A stretch of DNA of 64,000 nt, taken from the NCBI GenBank assembly GCA_951812925.1, contig OX638368.1, forward strand, positions 128,983,309-129,047,308, read 5' to 3'. This document shows, piece after piece, positions 26,501 through 41,500 of this stretch; the stretch's first letter is position 1, and every line of letters starts with the position of its first letter. The notes below the pieces were generated by a model, which was given only the letters and a program-made list of their open reading frames with translations, was not told the origin of the DNA and made no database searches. Origin of the DNA: Calliopum simillimum. Lineage: Eukaryota; Arthropoda; Insecta; Diptera; Lauxaniidae. The translations under genes and the position numbers were made by a program.

Positions 26501-29500
26501 AACCAACATAACTCGTGTTAATCAAGGAATACCGGCGGATATGCTCGAAAAAGTTGTTGGCAACATTTGAACGAAATAATTTTTAAATATTGAGTTGTAG
26601 GAACCGAACTATCATTCCTTATAAAGATTTGCATCAATATATTGATTTGTATGTATTTTATTTAGAAAACAGAGTAGAAAGCTCTTATTGGATCACCCGT
26701 TGGTATCATTAATTCAATGGTACAAGTTATGTAGGAACAACAAAACAGGCACATTTTTATTTCAGATATACCTGCACTCTTATATAATTTTTGACGCTGA
26801 ATCCGCATATGTTGTTAGAATTGTCAGTATACCTGCAGGATTTCAAGATATTCTTGCTTGTAAGCAGTTGTAAAAGACGCTGTTTTTCAGGCCTATGGCG
26901 TAGCTACAGGAAAAGGTGAAATACTTTGTTTTTTCCTGTGGTATGTGTGTCAAGATTTCATTAAAATTGATGCTACCCAACAAAAAAGTTTTGAAAATAG
27001 CTTATTATACGCTTATTGAAGCAAACATTTCGTTTGGACATTTTTGAATTTTAGTTATTTAATAATCGAAACTGGACCCTTCATAGCAAGCTTTTGAAAT
27101 TAATTTGGAACAAGCTTATTACACATGTTTTTATGCAATAATTTCCAAACGTTTTAATTCAATTAACATTTTGTTAGTGTTTATTAACTTCATTACACAA
27201 CATTTTCCAAATATTTTCATATATAATTTAAAATAAAAAAAAATGTATGTTTGCTGAGAATCGAACCTATGACCTCCAAGTTATGAGTCGACAACCTTAT
27301 CAACTGGCCTAAGGTGCCAGTTTTGGTTCAAATGTCTTGTGTTTTACTTAGGTCGATAAGTCATCGAAAAATAAAATAAAAAATTTTTTGAAAGTTTGGA
27401 AAATAAACATTTTGCTAATTGTTGATTTTAACCTTTCAAATCAATTGAAAAAATTCTAATAAAATAACATTTTCCAAACGTTTGACTATTGGTTTTGAAA
27501 ACATTTGGAAATTAACTTTTTCCAAGCGTTAAAATTGAAAAGGTTATAAAATTGTTTGTTGGCTATATATTACCAAATTATGTCGTATGTTTGACTTTGG
27601 AAACCCAAGATACTATTTTCTTCAACTTTGAGCAAAAAAAGAAAAAGTTTTACGAAGATAAAATTTTTCTCAGCAAAAATACTTTTCCCCAATGCAACAT
27701 TAAGCTCAATCCGGAACTGCATATCATAGCAAAATGTATGAAAATATTAGTAAAACGAATGCTCGCACACTAATTTTTTCGCGATTCGCTACGTAAACAA
27801 ATGAATTTCCATTGTAGTTCACACGGTCATTTTCCGGGTTATTTTTATAACACAGAGACGGCACAAACAACCGGTACAGCCCACCGTCAGAACAATTCTT
27901 GTCGCTCCGCCGGCTGTCACTGTGCGCGCTTTGATCAAATTAGCGTTACAAAACTAATTTTATAACATTTTCCACACAGCAGAATAGGCGCCATAGATAG
28001 CTTATCTTGCAGGGGGCAATACCATTGCGAATTCATTCATTTCGTATTTGGCATTATGTAATAATGCCGGCAGTATTGCGAAAGTGAAAGTGTTCTGTTT
28101 TATTGTTTCTTTTTTTTTGCGATATTGAACCTTTTATTATTTTATATTATCAACTTATTTTGTTTTACAACAGTTTTTTTGTTTATTTTCTGTAATCGCA
28201 TGATATCACTTCTATTTTACGTGTAAATCATTTACAAATTAATTGTCTAAACAGGCGTATTTGCATTTATTTGTTCAGTGGAAATGAATTGAATTCACAT
28301 CACTGTTTTTGTGATAAGAAAAGTATCTGGACCGGGAAGTGTTTGCTGTAACTATTTGTTTTTTGTTGTTGTTGTTGTAGGTTGCATCCCATCGTCGTTT
28401 TAACAAAAATGTAACTTTTTAACGCTAAGTGCATTCGACATTAGTAGTAATTATGTGTTTAGTAGTTCATTTTTATTATGGCTCTTCTGGGATATTTTTT
28501 ATTTGTTTTAGTTGCTCTGTACACTTTTATTATTCCGCTGCTTTGCGTGCTCAACGAGCCGAACAAAATATTTTTTTTTTTTTATCTTATATTCATATGT
28601 GGTGAGTTATTTTTCCCACATTTGGATTTTTTTTTGCACTATATATGGGTTGCAAATTTCATAAATTAATTAAATGGCGCAATTAAGTGCTTAACTGAGT
28701 GTTGCCAATAAGAAAAATTAAAATTCTTATTCTTTTTATATATCTCTTGAGGCTTGAACCAATATTATAGTATGTACTGAGGAAAAAATTATTCAAATGG
28801 ATAGTTTAAAAAAATATTTTCCTTGATTTTAACGATTCTAGAGCTCTCGGGTGAACGGATATGCTCTGGACGTTAAAAGTGGGTGATCTCGCAATGTCTG
28901 TGAGACAAGAAACAACATTGTGTCTTGATAGCATTCATATCGTTACGATTAGAAAACCTCATTTGGATAATATTTTGAGATTAATCGTTCCAACCTCCCA
29001 TCAAATAGCTTGTATGCTTTTTTAACGAGCGAAGGAATTATCGAAGCTACTCGGAGAATAAAAATAGTACGTATTTATTTATTTCTACACCCTTTCCAGC
29101 TCGAAATGAAAAAGTGTAAAATCATAATGAGAATGTGCAAAGTTATAATGAGAGTAAATAAATTGATATTGAGAATTGTAAATTCATATGGAGAAAGTAT
29201 AAACTGATACTGAGAAATGTAAATTCCTATTGAGAAAATTAAAATTAATAATGAGAAATGTAAATTCATATCGAGAAAAGAACTATTAAGGGTGTTACCT
29301 TTGGCCTGGCCAAACATTAAATACCCTACATAGCAGTATTTTGAAAATTTTGCTTATATGGGAAGTGCCACGCCCTCTTGTCCGAATTCACCCAGTTTTT
29401 TCTCAGAGTTTGAATTTATAGTTCTAAGCATTTGAGTGAAATTTGGTTGGATTATCTCAAAAAATGTTTACAACATAGCGTTTTGAACCTTTTGCTTATA

Positions 29501-32500
29501 TGGGAGATGCCACGCTCTCTTGTTCGATTTTATCCAGTTTTTGCTTAAAGCTTGTATTTATAATTCTTAGTGTCTGAGGAAAATTTAGTTCGATTATCTC
29601 AAAAAACGCTTTCAGTATAGCGTTTTAAAGCTTTTGCTTATACGATAGGTGCCACGCCCTCTTATCTGAATTCGCCCAGTTTTTGCTCAGAGCTTGCGCT
29701 TACAATTCGTAGTATTTATGTGTATTTTGGTTGTATAATCGTGAAAAATACTCAAAAAATTGCATTTTGAATATATTTTTTGTATGGACGGTAGGCGTGT
29801 CCGTTGACCGATTTCGCTCATTTTCAATCCCCCGAGCTAACTTTGACGACGGAGGCTGTGCACCAAATTTCATTGAATTATCTTGCTTAGTTTTCCCAAA
29901 AAATGTATTTCCACACACAGCCAGCCAGCCAGACAGACAGACGGACATGGCTATATCGACTCAGGAGGTGACGCTGATCAAGAATATATATACTTTTCTA
30001 TATCTGCCACGCATCTTTCTCTGCGTTACAAATGGAAGGACAAAGTGAATATACCCTGGGTGTAGGGTATAAAAATTAATAATAAGAAATAGTAAAATGA
30101 TAATGGGAACTTGTAAATTGATAATGAGAAGTGGAGATTCTAATTGAGAAAATAAAAATTCATTATCAATTTATATTTTCTCAATATGAATTTACATTTC
30201 TCATTATTAATTTTTATTTTTTCAATATGAATTTACATTTCTCATTATCAATTTATACTTTCCCAATATGAATTTACAATCCTCAATATCAATTTATATA
30301 TTCCCATTATAACACATTCTCATTATGATTTTACACTTTCTCATTACGAGCTTGAAAAGCTGTAGTAAATTTTACTTGAATACCAGGTCAATATAGTGAC
30401 AACTCCCAAATAAAATAAATTTTACTTTACTTTTTTTAATAATTTCAGAATTTTTGAATAACCTCACAGTTTAGTAATTTTTTTTTTAAAAAATTAAAGT
30501 AATATTAACCTTACTGTAAAGTCAAGAAAGAAACGAACTGACTGCACTAGGATTCGAACGGAGGTTCGTCCTTGTGATATATAGAAACATTTACTTACAT
30601 ACATCCCTGCAGGACCACGGACTATTCCAAAACTAGTTCGCAAACTACTCCAAGGGGGAAACCGACTAGTCCAAATCTTGGGCCCATCACATATGAAGTT
30701 CTATTTACGTTTTACATTGTTTGTCATTGGGTGTAGCCAATGGTCTCCTTATGAATTACATTCGGACCAGAGAAAGGTCAATTGTCTTCTTATGCATTGC
30801 ATTCGGACCAGAAAAAAGCCTTTTTTTATTTTATTTATAAATATCAAACAAATTGAATATTAACGAATTTTACACAAAAACGTGCAAAGGTTTCATAGAC
30901 GAATGTACTGTATGTATGTGTGAATGTACTGAAGAGTTTTTTATATATTTCTGAGCATAGCGTTCCGGGTTCGAACCTCAGTGCATATACAATTTTTTTT
31001 TTTATTAATTTTTTTATGATTTTATGCATCGGTTATTTTGCACAAAGACTATTCAGACAAATTGTGTAAAAATTAATGGAAATTTAAAAATTGGAATTTA
31101 AAATCACCACGTGGAGGATTTGAACCCGGATCTCTCCACTCAGCGCAAGTCATTAGACCGATACACTCGTTTTCTCTTCTTAACAGTCGACGAACATCCA
31201 AACAGTACGTAGTCAGTGACAATCGATACACAGTTGGACCACTTTTGGTACTAATGACGGCTTATGCATTATATTTGGAACACTTTTGATAAAATTGACC
31301 GACTTTGCAATACATTAGGACCATTTTTGATAAAATTGATAATTTACAAAAAAAAAACTAGACCAAAGATGAAATTATTGAGACAACTGTCTCCGCCGTT
31401 CCTATAGGGATGTTAGCCTTCTACACCACTGAAGAGGGATAAAATTTGTATATGAAGCAAATGTCGTTGAAACATTAATATTTTTGCTAGAATTATAAAA
31501 TAAAAAATGGTTATATAATTTATCTGGCGGATAGCATGATTTAATATAGTATGGAAAACTATAGCCAATTTAAAGTAAATATTACTGTATTATTTTATTT
31601 GTAAATATTACTTTACGGAACCATCAAATATTTCTTACGTATGTTTGAAATTTACTTTAATTCTTTTACTTCTCCAGTGGAGTAAAAATGATGACACTCA
31701 TTTTTCTCTGTATATGTACTATATATACATTTCGTTTTGATTGGATTTTATGATCGAGAAATATCATGATCAACAGGCATTATTTCAGTTTTCATGGTCC
31801 AACGATTGCTGAGGCACACTTTTAGAACATAAGGGTTGATTTGCCATTCGACTTTATTAATAAACAGGTTGGAAGGTCCCCTTTTCAACGACCTTTGATA
31901 GCAAAAAGCTTACTATCGACAAAGAGCGGCGGCTTGTAAGAAGATAACCCTTATCAACACGATTAACGGAGCTTTGATCATTCATTAGGGGAGTTGAATA
32001 GACGATAAAGACAAATTTTTCATTCTTTTAATTATGGTTCATATGTTAATGGTAACTTTAAGTAGCATAAAGGGTTTTTACCACATATTCATAATACATA
32101 CATACTACAAGTTTCATTCAACACATAATGATCATTGTGTTCTTATAATACCGGGTACTTATGGCCTTATCAAATAAAATTTCCAGTTGAAAAATTTACC
32201 AGTTTTTGTCATTTTCTTAGTAAGAAAAGGGGTTTTCTTCTTTAAATAAAATGTTCAATCAGAAGGAAGGATTGAACCATATTTCGAAGAATTATATAAT
32301 TCCTTATCTGCGACCAGGCAAATCTTAGTAAGATAAATATAAGAATTACCATTAGCATTAAGATAACCATTTATTGAAGCTCCTTGAGAACTTCACGCTT
32401 TGTGCAAACTAATTTAACCCTTCATCTTGAATTACAAAGTAGCACACAAAACTGGTTTCATTCAATTTCAAATTTAAAACTCTAGATTAGCCGTCAGATG

Positions 32501-35500
32501 GAGTTGTTTTTTTTTTTAATTTAATTTTTTATTCGTTTGTTGTTGTCGTTTTTTCGTATTCTATTTAGACTTTTTATATCTTTCTGTTTTGTGATACCAT
32601 TCTGTTGATGTTGCTTTTATTTTAATGGCTGACAGTGTAGTAAAACTGAATAAAACCAATTTGTGAATTTAAGTTCTGCTTTTCTTATTTGCTTGCTCGA
32701 TCTGACGATCGGTTGATGTCTTGGTCAATTGGTTCTTAGTCCATCGAAATGTTTGTCTACTGCTGTTTAATAGCGTTATTGTTGACGCCATTGTTGTCGG
32801 TTATTTTGTTTGCTTGCGTCTCCAATTGTTTGGGAGGGATTTATTTTTTAATTTAAATTTTATTTTTTTTAATAAAAAAAAGTCACTCATCTGATGCAGT
32901 GACATCATCGCTGTCTGACTGGAATTTGTGTTATTTTTATGATCGCATTAAATTTAATTCCAAAGAAATTGACAAGGAATTAGTGGAACATTCCTATCTC
33001 TTGTTATTTGAAGATAACATTTTTGTCGGTGGTTTGATTAAAATGCGTATGTACATACTATAAGAAGGTATATAAGAAGGCTAGTCGAAAATTTCAAGGT
33101 CCGCGCGACTTTTTTAAGTTCAGAGTTCTTCCAGCTAAGACTGAAATATATTGTTAGAATCAGATCATATTCCCGATACCAAAAAGATGACAACAAAATT
33201 GAAGAAGCTGTGGATAATATACTTGTTGTGGCTTAAAATTATCACTAAGATTCTTTGCAAAACGATTTATATAACTTTACAAGAAGAAGTACACTTAGAA
33301 AAAGTATTATAGCAAGAATTGGATTTACTTTTTGAACTTTAATATCAACCACACAGTTATCAATTTAATGGTCTAAGAAAATTCATTCAATTGTTGTAGA
33401 TAGTTGCAATCCAATATGTTGTACTAATGAACTAATAAGGGAATAGCATTATTCGAAATCCATTAAATAAGTATAAGACATCTTGATAGAAGGATGATTT
33501 TTTTTACTCGCTCATTTGATCCAAAAAATTCAACATTCTAATCTTCACTGTTCACTAATTTCATTTTAACAGAGGCGCAAGAAGAGAGCAAAAAATTACT
33601 TAAGGGCCATCCACAAAGGACGTCACGATTTGAGGGGGAGGGGGGTCAAGCTAAATGGGACTATTTGTAACAGGGAGGGGGGGGGGGGGTTAGTTCATGA
33701 AAATATGACGTCCTATTCCATACGATTCATTTTGCCCTTCCATCCAAAAAGATCTGGAGTCGAGAATTTATCAGTCATGCCACATATATTTCGCTTCAAA
33801 AGTAATGATTCAGAAAAACAAAGTTTTGCACAGAACGAACAAGAAGTCAAGTACTGTATTGCCGAAAATTCGAACCATCGGAGTAGCAGCAAAGCGTCGA
33901 AGAGAATGGATGGCCATCTTAACCGACGATCAACTGGACTGGTTAGACGATGACGATTTAGATTTGACTGGTTTAGCGGATGCTCCGATGGTTAAGGGAT
34001 GGCAAGGGAGGATCGGAAACTATTCGGATGAATTCAGCAGAAATGTGTTTTGAAAATCCGTGGCAAGAGATTTGAAAGAAAATTCATCAGACTTGTATTT
34101 TATTATTATTTTTGAAATGTTTTCATAAATGTTAATGTTTTTACTGCTTTTTATTTACCACATGCTATTGATCGCAACAATGTGTAATTTTCGATTTTAA
34201 TTCTGAAACGTAACGTGGCACACTGGGGCTATAGAAGTGATTTGGTTCAAAACCACCCAGACATCGCAATTTTCATAGAAATATAAAAATTCTTAAAGAG
34301 AGATATTCGTTTTGTCATTCTGAAGAATGGTACGAAGCTTAATTTCCTAAATGTGACTTTATCAATTTGCCGAGTGACCTTGAAAAATGTAATTCAATGT
34401 ACAAAAAATAGAAATACCATTAAAAATCTTTTTTTACTCAAGAGGAAAGCATCTGACGAAAAAAGTGTACTAGGCAAAAAATGCTTAGAATCGTCCAAGC
34501 AACTCGTGAGATTTTTTTGGATTTTTTTTGGAAACTTCTTTTTTGAATAATTTTTGAAATTTTTTTTTTTTTTGAAAGTTTTTCAAATATTATTCAAAAA
34601 AAAGTTTTAAAGAATTCCAAAAAAATCACACGTATTGCTTGGATGACTCTAAGCATTTTATGCCTAGTACACTTTTTTCGTAAGACGCTTTCCTCTTGAG
34701 TAAAAAAAGATTTTTGCCTTCTGCGGGCGTCCAAAAGTCATATTAAGCAAACTAAGCTTCGTACCATTCTTCAGTATGACAAAACGAATATCCCACTTTA
34801 AGAATTTTTATATTTCGGTGAAAATTGCAATTTGTGGGTGGTTTTGTACAAGGAGTCCCCAGTGTGCGTGGGGGGGAAGGTCTGGAAAAATGTGACGATT
34901 TGTGACGTGAGGGGAGAGGGGGTTCAGAAATCCTCTTAAAAGCCACGACGTCCTTTATGGACGGCCCCTTATGTTACTAAAGTAGCATTTTATAGCCTTT
35001 CTTCTTTCATATCCAAGTAGAGCTAACAGAAAAACAAAAATTGATTTAATAAATAAATCTATTTGGTATGCATCCTCTATGATCAACTCCAGGGACTAGA
35101 AATTAAAAATATTGCGTTAAAACATTTACTTGAAATTGCTGCAAAAAGAGAGTGATGGAGTAAAAAAAAAAATATTTCAGAGTGATATAAGACCATTTGA
35201 TGAGACCGAAATTAAAACTTGCAATACTTAGCAGAAAGGTCAAAAGTAGATTCAAAGATGGAACAATCAATAATATTTGTATTTAAAGATCATTCTTCAG
35301 AATGAGAAGCAATTTAACAATCTAGCACATAACATTATGTCCGATTCAATGCAATTTATTATCTTATTTTTTTGTGACTGTCCAAGAAACAGTTTTAAAG
35401 TTTGATTTAACATTTATACAAAAAGCACAGGAAATGTGCATAGTTTATTTTTTAAAAAATTAATCATTTTATTTTTAGAAATTAATAAATACTGAGTAAT

Positions 35501-38500
35501 AATCAATTTAAATTCCAAGGTTTACAAGAACATATTTTATTTCCTTTCTATATATTGCACAATCTAATCGAGCTGCAAGTGATTGATTAGTGAACGATCA
35601 TCGCATTTTTAAAAATAGCAAAAACCTCACTATACTCCACGAAAAAAAATAGTAAAAAATCAATGACGCCACCCCATCGTCACCAAGCCATTTAGCTAAC
35701 AATTTGTATTTTGAAAAAAAGACGTTACTAATTTAAACATTCATAATGAATTCTCTGAACGAATGTAGGTTTAATAACAATGATACATTCGTAATAAATG
35801 AGTCAGAAAAACATCTGCATACATACATAGCTATAATAATGGTGCCAAATGAAACTGAAATTTTATTTCAAATTTTAAATGTTTGCTATTTTGTAAGTCT
35901 TTCAGATGTTTTATATTCACACATATTTGAACATGCTTTTCTTAAACGAGTTGTATAAAGTAACAAAAAATAATGTTTTTTTTTTTGTAATTAATAGCAA
36001 AGTTCATTAAAAAAAATGTGCCATAATTTCATAAATAAAGTTCAAGCTATGCTTCGGATACTGGATGTTTTGAAAGTTACGTAAGATATGAAGAAAGCTT
36101 AAAAAAAAGCAATAAAACAATAATATTAAGAAATTTTTTTGCTTGCTAAAGCCGGTCATTCAAGAACATAACCTTAAGATATACTTTTTCTGCATCCCGA
36201 AATAAGAGCAAGAAAGACCACTTTTCTTGAATCTTTATCACGAGACATCTTTCTGAGATTACCGAAAAATATACCCAACGGGCACCTACTAAATTCAAAA
36301 CAATGTAAAAGGAATACAGTACTACCAAGCACTCTATTGTCAATTGATATGTAATTAGATACAATCAAGATCCGACTGTTGAGGCCATATTTTTTACAGA
36401 ATTGCACGCTTCAGTAGAAAATTTGGGATAGCTTCCAATATAGCTCTTTGGATTACTGTTGATGACTAGAAAAGAAATAATGCCAAAATATTTTTCGAAG
36501 TTGGGTCGCTTAAAGATTCTAAGCTCAAAAATTTTAGTTTTATATAAAACCCGTATTTTTGGATTAAAATTAAAATTTTTTATACTACAAAATCATTTCA
36601 CGGAAATCGGAAAATGTTAAAAAGGGCGGCAGTCAATATAGAGCAAAATTAATGTCATAATATGAAATGGCTCACATTTTGTTAGAAATTAATAAAATTG
36701 ATCTCTGTTTTCACGGAAAGTTTACTTGATAGTGTGAAATTTATGGTATTGAGTTGAAAAAATGATTTCCTTCAAATATCCTATAGTTATGGCACATAAT
36801 GTGTATAAAATTACTTTTGCCTCTTTTTTGACATCCGCTCTTTTAATATTTGCCGATTCATATAATGTAGTTTTGGAAAAAATTACAGAAAACTGTTAAA
36901 AATGACAAAATACCCTCAATTTTGCATTTGTTTAGCTTCTACAATTAGTGCAAAATTTGGGATGAGTTCTTATATGGTATAATCGATAGCATATAATGTG
37001 TAGAAAAGTACAACCAGGGGAGTTAGTAAAGTTGACTCGTTAACCAGCTCTATAGCTCTGAAATATCCAAAATTATTTTCCCAAATTACACCGTACTGTA
37101 AAACTCTAAACTCTAATTTAGGATAAAACTTGTTATTCCAATCATGCGATAAAGCATTTTCTTAAACATCTTAACCCATTATATCGACGGCTTATATTCA
37201 ATACCCTCTATCTGCAATTTTCATGAAAATTAGTTTTTGATGGTAAGGCCTTCATTGAGTCAAATGTCATCTATGATATTAATTCCAAACTAAAAGTATG
37301 CTTCCAGAGCTACTTTTTTGCATTTAAAGAAATTCACTATCTACAGCAATCGATTTTGTGAAATGCAATATCCCCTATCTACATATGAAATGTGAAGCAT
37401 TTTTCATTTTGTTATATTTATTGGGTGGCCGTTATACAAAAAATGCCGAAAATAAATTTTCCTGATTTTTTCAGGCTTTTATGTTGACCCTTGCTGGCAC
37501 TGCTGAGTCGTGATTGGCCTTTTTAGAAATGTGAGCGTCTGTCTGCTGAAGTTACAATTACGGCCAAACAGATAAGGCTAGACGCATGAAATTTGGTACA
37601 GATAACAACAAAATTACTAGGCTGCCTGGGATTAAAAATGGACGTGATCGGTTAAACTTCATGCATTAACCGATCACGCACAATCACAATCAGATAACTT
37701 AGAGCATGAATAAAACGGTTTTTTGCTCTCCTGAAAAATTGTGTCATAGAGTGTTTTGAATATAAGCCTTCGATATCCTGTTTTAACGATGTTTCTGACC
37801 AATTTTTCATAAAAACTGGGTTATGAAGGGTTAAAGTGGTAATAAAAAAGAAATAAAAAAATTTACAAGCAGTCGCCAAAGACAAAAAATGATTTAAACT
37901 TAAGAGTAATATTAAAAACTCGATATAATGGGATAAGATGTTTCAGCAAATGAACTATTGCGATATTTTATGTTGACCTTGGAAAAACAAGTCTTATCCA
38001 AAAAGAAAATTTAGAACTTTACAGCAGAGTAAAATATCGAAAATACATTTTTTTGTAGATATTTTGTGAACATAGAGCTGCTAAACGACCCAATTTTACA
38101 AATCGATATCGATTTTTTTGTTTTTTTGGGTCAAGCTTTTGTTAAGGAGCGATCCCTTTTAGTACATTTTACCGTCACAAGATTTATGCACGGTCACTTT
38201 AGTCTAGTGTCAAATTCAGACCTTGGGAACTTAGCATACCATTCAAAAATGTAGCGCACGCATGCCTCTGAAAACCAATTGTTTTTTTTTTTTTTAACTA
38301 AGGACGGAAAAAACAACTAAGCAAATTCAAGGCATGACTGCGATAAAAAAAAAAAAAAACAATTCAAGATTTAAAGTATAACAGATTGTCATTAAAAGAA
38401 TTTAACAATTTTTTTTTTTAAATACCAGAAATGACATTATCAAATGAATTTGGGTTTTTTTTTTTGTTTTAGTTTAAAGAAAACATGTCAAAGTCACAAA

Positions 38501-41500
38501 ATTATTTTATTAATACAGTATAATAGCATATTTCAAAGTTAATTCTTTACATATTAAGTAATTGAACAAAATAACTCAAGATTATACAATTTACTTATTT
38601 TTATTTTAAGTTACACAATTAATATTTTCGAAAAAACAGAAAAAAATGACATCAACCAACAGGGTTCAATTGAAAAGCATTTTGTCATTCCGTAATTAAA
38701 TGAATTTTATTGGATTTTTATTGTAGTTGACAGCCAAGACCTCTTATCTTATTCAAATTAGGTGTGTCAATTGCGGCGCGAAAGTTAACTCATAAACACC
38801 CAGATTGTTCGTTAATTGTGTGGTTTATATAGTATACATATACCATATGTGCTGGTTTGGGGGTATATGAAATTTTTTGTTTTTATTTTTATTTAAAAAG
38901 AAAAAATGTTTAGTTTTAGCACTATCTAACAATACATATGTATGTATATGTATGTATCTTTTGATATTTTTAACTTTTTAAAATAAGCTAGAATGAACCA
39001 ACTCTTCAAGATCATGTAGGATGGAGAACTTGAAACCAGAAATTGAGCGGAGAAAAGACTTACGGGATCGCGTTGGTTAACTTGCAGTTGGAAACATCAT
39101 AGCAACTATGCTGGTAAACGAAGTAAATTAGTTTTTGTTTGGATAATACGTAGAGAGCGCACAACGCCTAAAGAGAGAAAAAAATGCTTTGACATTAAAA
39201 ATCACTTCATTTCTATTTGGTGGGGGTCTTGTCACAAGGCCCTGTTCGTCTTCGAAAAAGCCAAGGGAATTCCAGAACAAGACAATTTTCATTCTATCAT
39301 ATGTAGACCTCATTCGTCCTCGGCTAAGGCCCGATTCCCCCCCTTTACACAAAATTAAAGCAGAGAGTTTGGCAAGGGCACCCCTCTCTTACAGGAGCAA
39401 ATACAGTAATAGCCCAACTTAGTCAAATGAAGAGATGGCATTAATTGCCTTAAAGGGATGCAATTCCAAAAACAGTATTCCTGACAAAGAGGAGGTGTTT
39501 TAATCGGTAAGACGTTTAGGAGAGTCGGACACAACTGACACCGGGGACGACTGTGCTCACTAGCGCAAATGCATTTCACTCCTCTTCCCCCCAAAAAAAA
39601 AGTATTGCAGTTTTAAGTGTAGTTCGGTTTTAAGTTGCCTTTTGTTAACTTCTTTTTTAAATCCACAAATTTTCTATAGGATTTAAGTCGGAACTTTCGG
39701 CTGATGCATCCTGAAGTCACATTCACACAATAAACGCTTATGCTTTGGATCATTATACTGATAGAATTTGAAATGGAGTTTGCCGTCCATGTTAATCTAA
39801 AATTGTTATTCTTCTTTGGAAAAAGGACAAATATTGTTACGCGTTCAAGGTTGTCTCTATAAAAGCTAAGTCTGCTACTCCTCTACTACCTCCACATCCT
39901 TACAGACAATTTTCCAAATTCAACCGTCGGAATAATGTTTCGGTTTTCTAACGATGGCCACACTATTTAGGTTTATCGTTAAAATACTGCATCATTTTCC
40001 TTTCATCGAAGAATTTTATCCTATTCCTTGTCTTTTTTTCAATGGTATATACTTATACACCATTTTAATGGTAAAATATATATTTTATGTAATATTAATA
40101 ACGAAAGTATATAAAATATTAAGTTAATGAAACGCAAAGTATTAAATTAATAGGAAAATTTATGTTTCAATAAGATAATCTACAACAAATTAAATTAATA
40201 GGCATACTATTAACATTTTAATGGTATGTTTTTTTCTGCACCGCGTCGTAAGAAAGCAACTATCTATTAGATCTCTGCTTCAAACATTTGGATCAAAATA
40301 ACGTTTTCTGACTGCATTAGCCTAATTTTTAAGATAGAAGACAACTAATTATTTGACGAAGAGATGCCAAAATTGAACAAGGTCAATTACAATAACTGGA
40401 CAAATCTTTTATACCGGCAATTGTTTTCTACTATTTTTTCTTTTTGTAATACAAAAACAACTGGCAGCATCTTGACGTTAAAAATAAAACAGACAAATAT
40501 TAAAATGTTCAACGGACGACAACTTAAATGGATACAGAATGACAACTGTTACCGGCATAAAAAAGTAGAAAATAAGCGATAAAACATTTAACAGAATAAA
40601 GCAACTGTTCTTTGAGTGGTGGTGCTTCATCTTTTTGTAGCTTTGTCTTTATCTTTTTCTGTGCTGATTTTTTCGTTTTAAACCAGCCAAGATTATGGTC
40701 ACAATGAACGGTAAAACGGGAGCAAATCAATTGACTACAAAGATAATCACAGCAGACAAGAAAAAGTAAGCCGGCAACTGACTTGGCTACATTGTGTACT
40801 CGTACATAGTCTGTTTCAACTTTGTTTATATTGAAGCTGCATAAATAAATCTTGATCAACTCATTTGCAACTGCCTATGAATTGTGTTAACAACAAACTG
40901 TGGGTAATTGTTAGTTGCGTAAATGTATCTGAAATACAAAACAAGCATAACATGAATTGACTGATGGATGAGCCCGATAAATCTGAAAGCGAGTCCGCAA
41001 ACGAGTCAGTAGAATGAAGAAGAAAAAAAAGAAGAAGTAGAACAATGCTTAACTGCTTACGACAAGAATTGCAGAGTAAAAACTTTGAAAAAAAAAGCAA
41101 AGAAATGGCAATGCGACATGTTCTAACACCTCCGAGGTATGCTTGCTAAAAGCGTGACACAGACGAGTTAAATGAAATAATCTTGGATAACGATAGGAAA
41201 AGATGTACAAAAAAACTTTCTATGAACGAAAATCAGCAAAGTAACAAACTTCAACAGTGCAATTTGTGGCTGTCTTTTTGTTCTGCTTTCAATGTTTTTG
41301 TTTTTTATGGAAATTATTTATATTGTTCAAAAAGCCATAGTGTCCTTTCCGAATTCCTTAAGTCAAAAAATATCACTTACAAAAATTAACTGAAAGCGTG
41401 ATAATATGCCATTACTGATCACAATTGTTAGAAGTAGGCACTAGATATCTTACTTAAAATAATAATAGCTATATGACAATCATGAAATTCTACTGCGTAC

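Noticed and set aside
27245..27320. Functional tRNA-Met gene
   Set aside because: A and B box-like words and a CAT loop are present, but the stems do not pair well and no acceptor stem closes the structure; listed only as a tRNA-like fragment.
28478..28601. Firm assignment of this frame to an acyltransferase gene
   Set aside because: The resemblance is limited to a hydrophobic N-terminus; no catalytic motif or further exon was found, so only a low-confidence frame is listed.
31080..31150. tRNA gene on the minus strand
   Set aside because: Only the B box and T-arm-like part is convincing; the D arm and acceptor stem cannot be drawn.
33601..34971. Exact target-site duplication for this foldback
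   Set aside because: TTACT occurs on both sides but only if the ends are taken two bases out of register, so I did not claim it.
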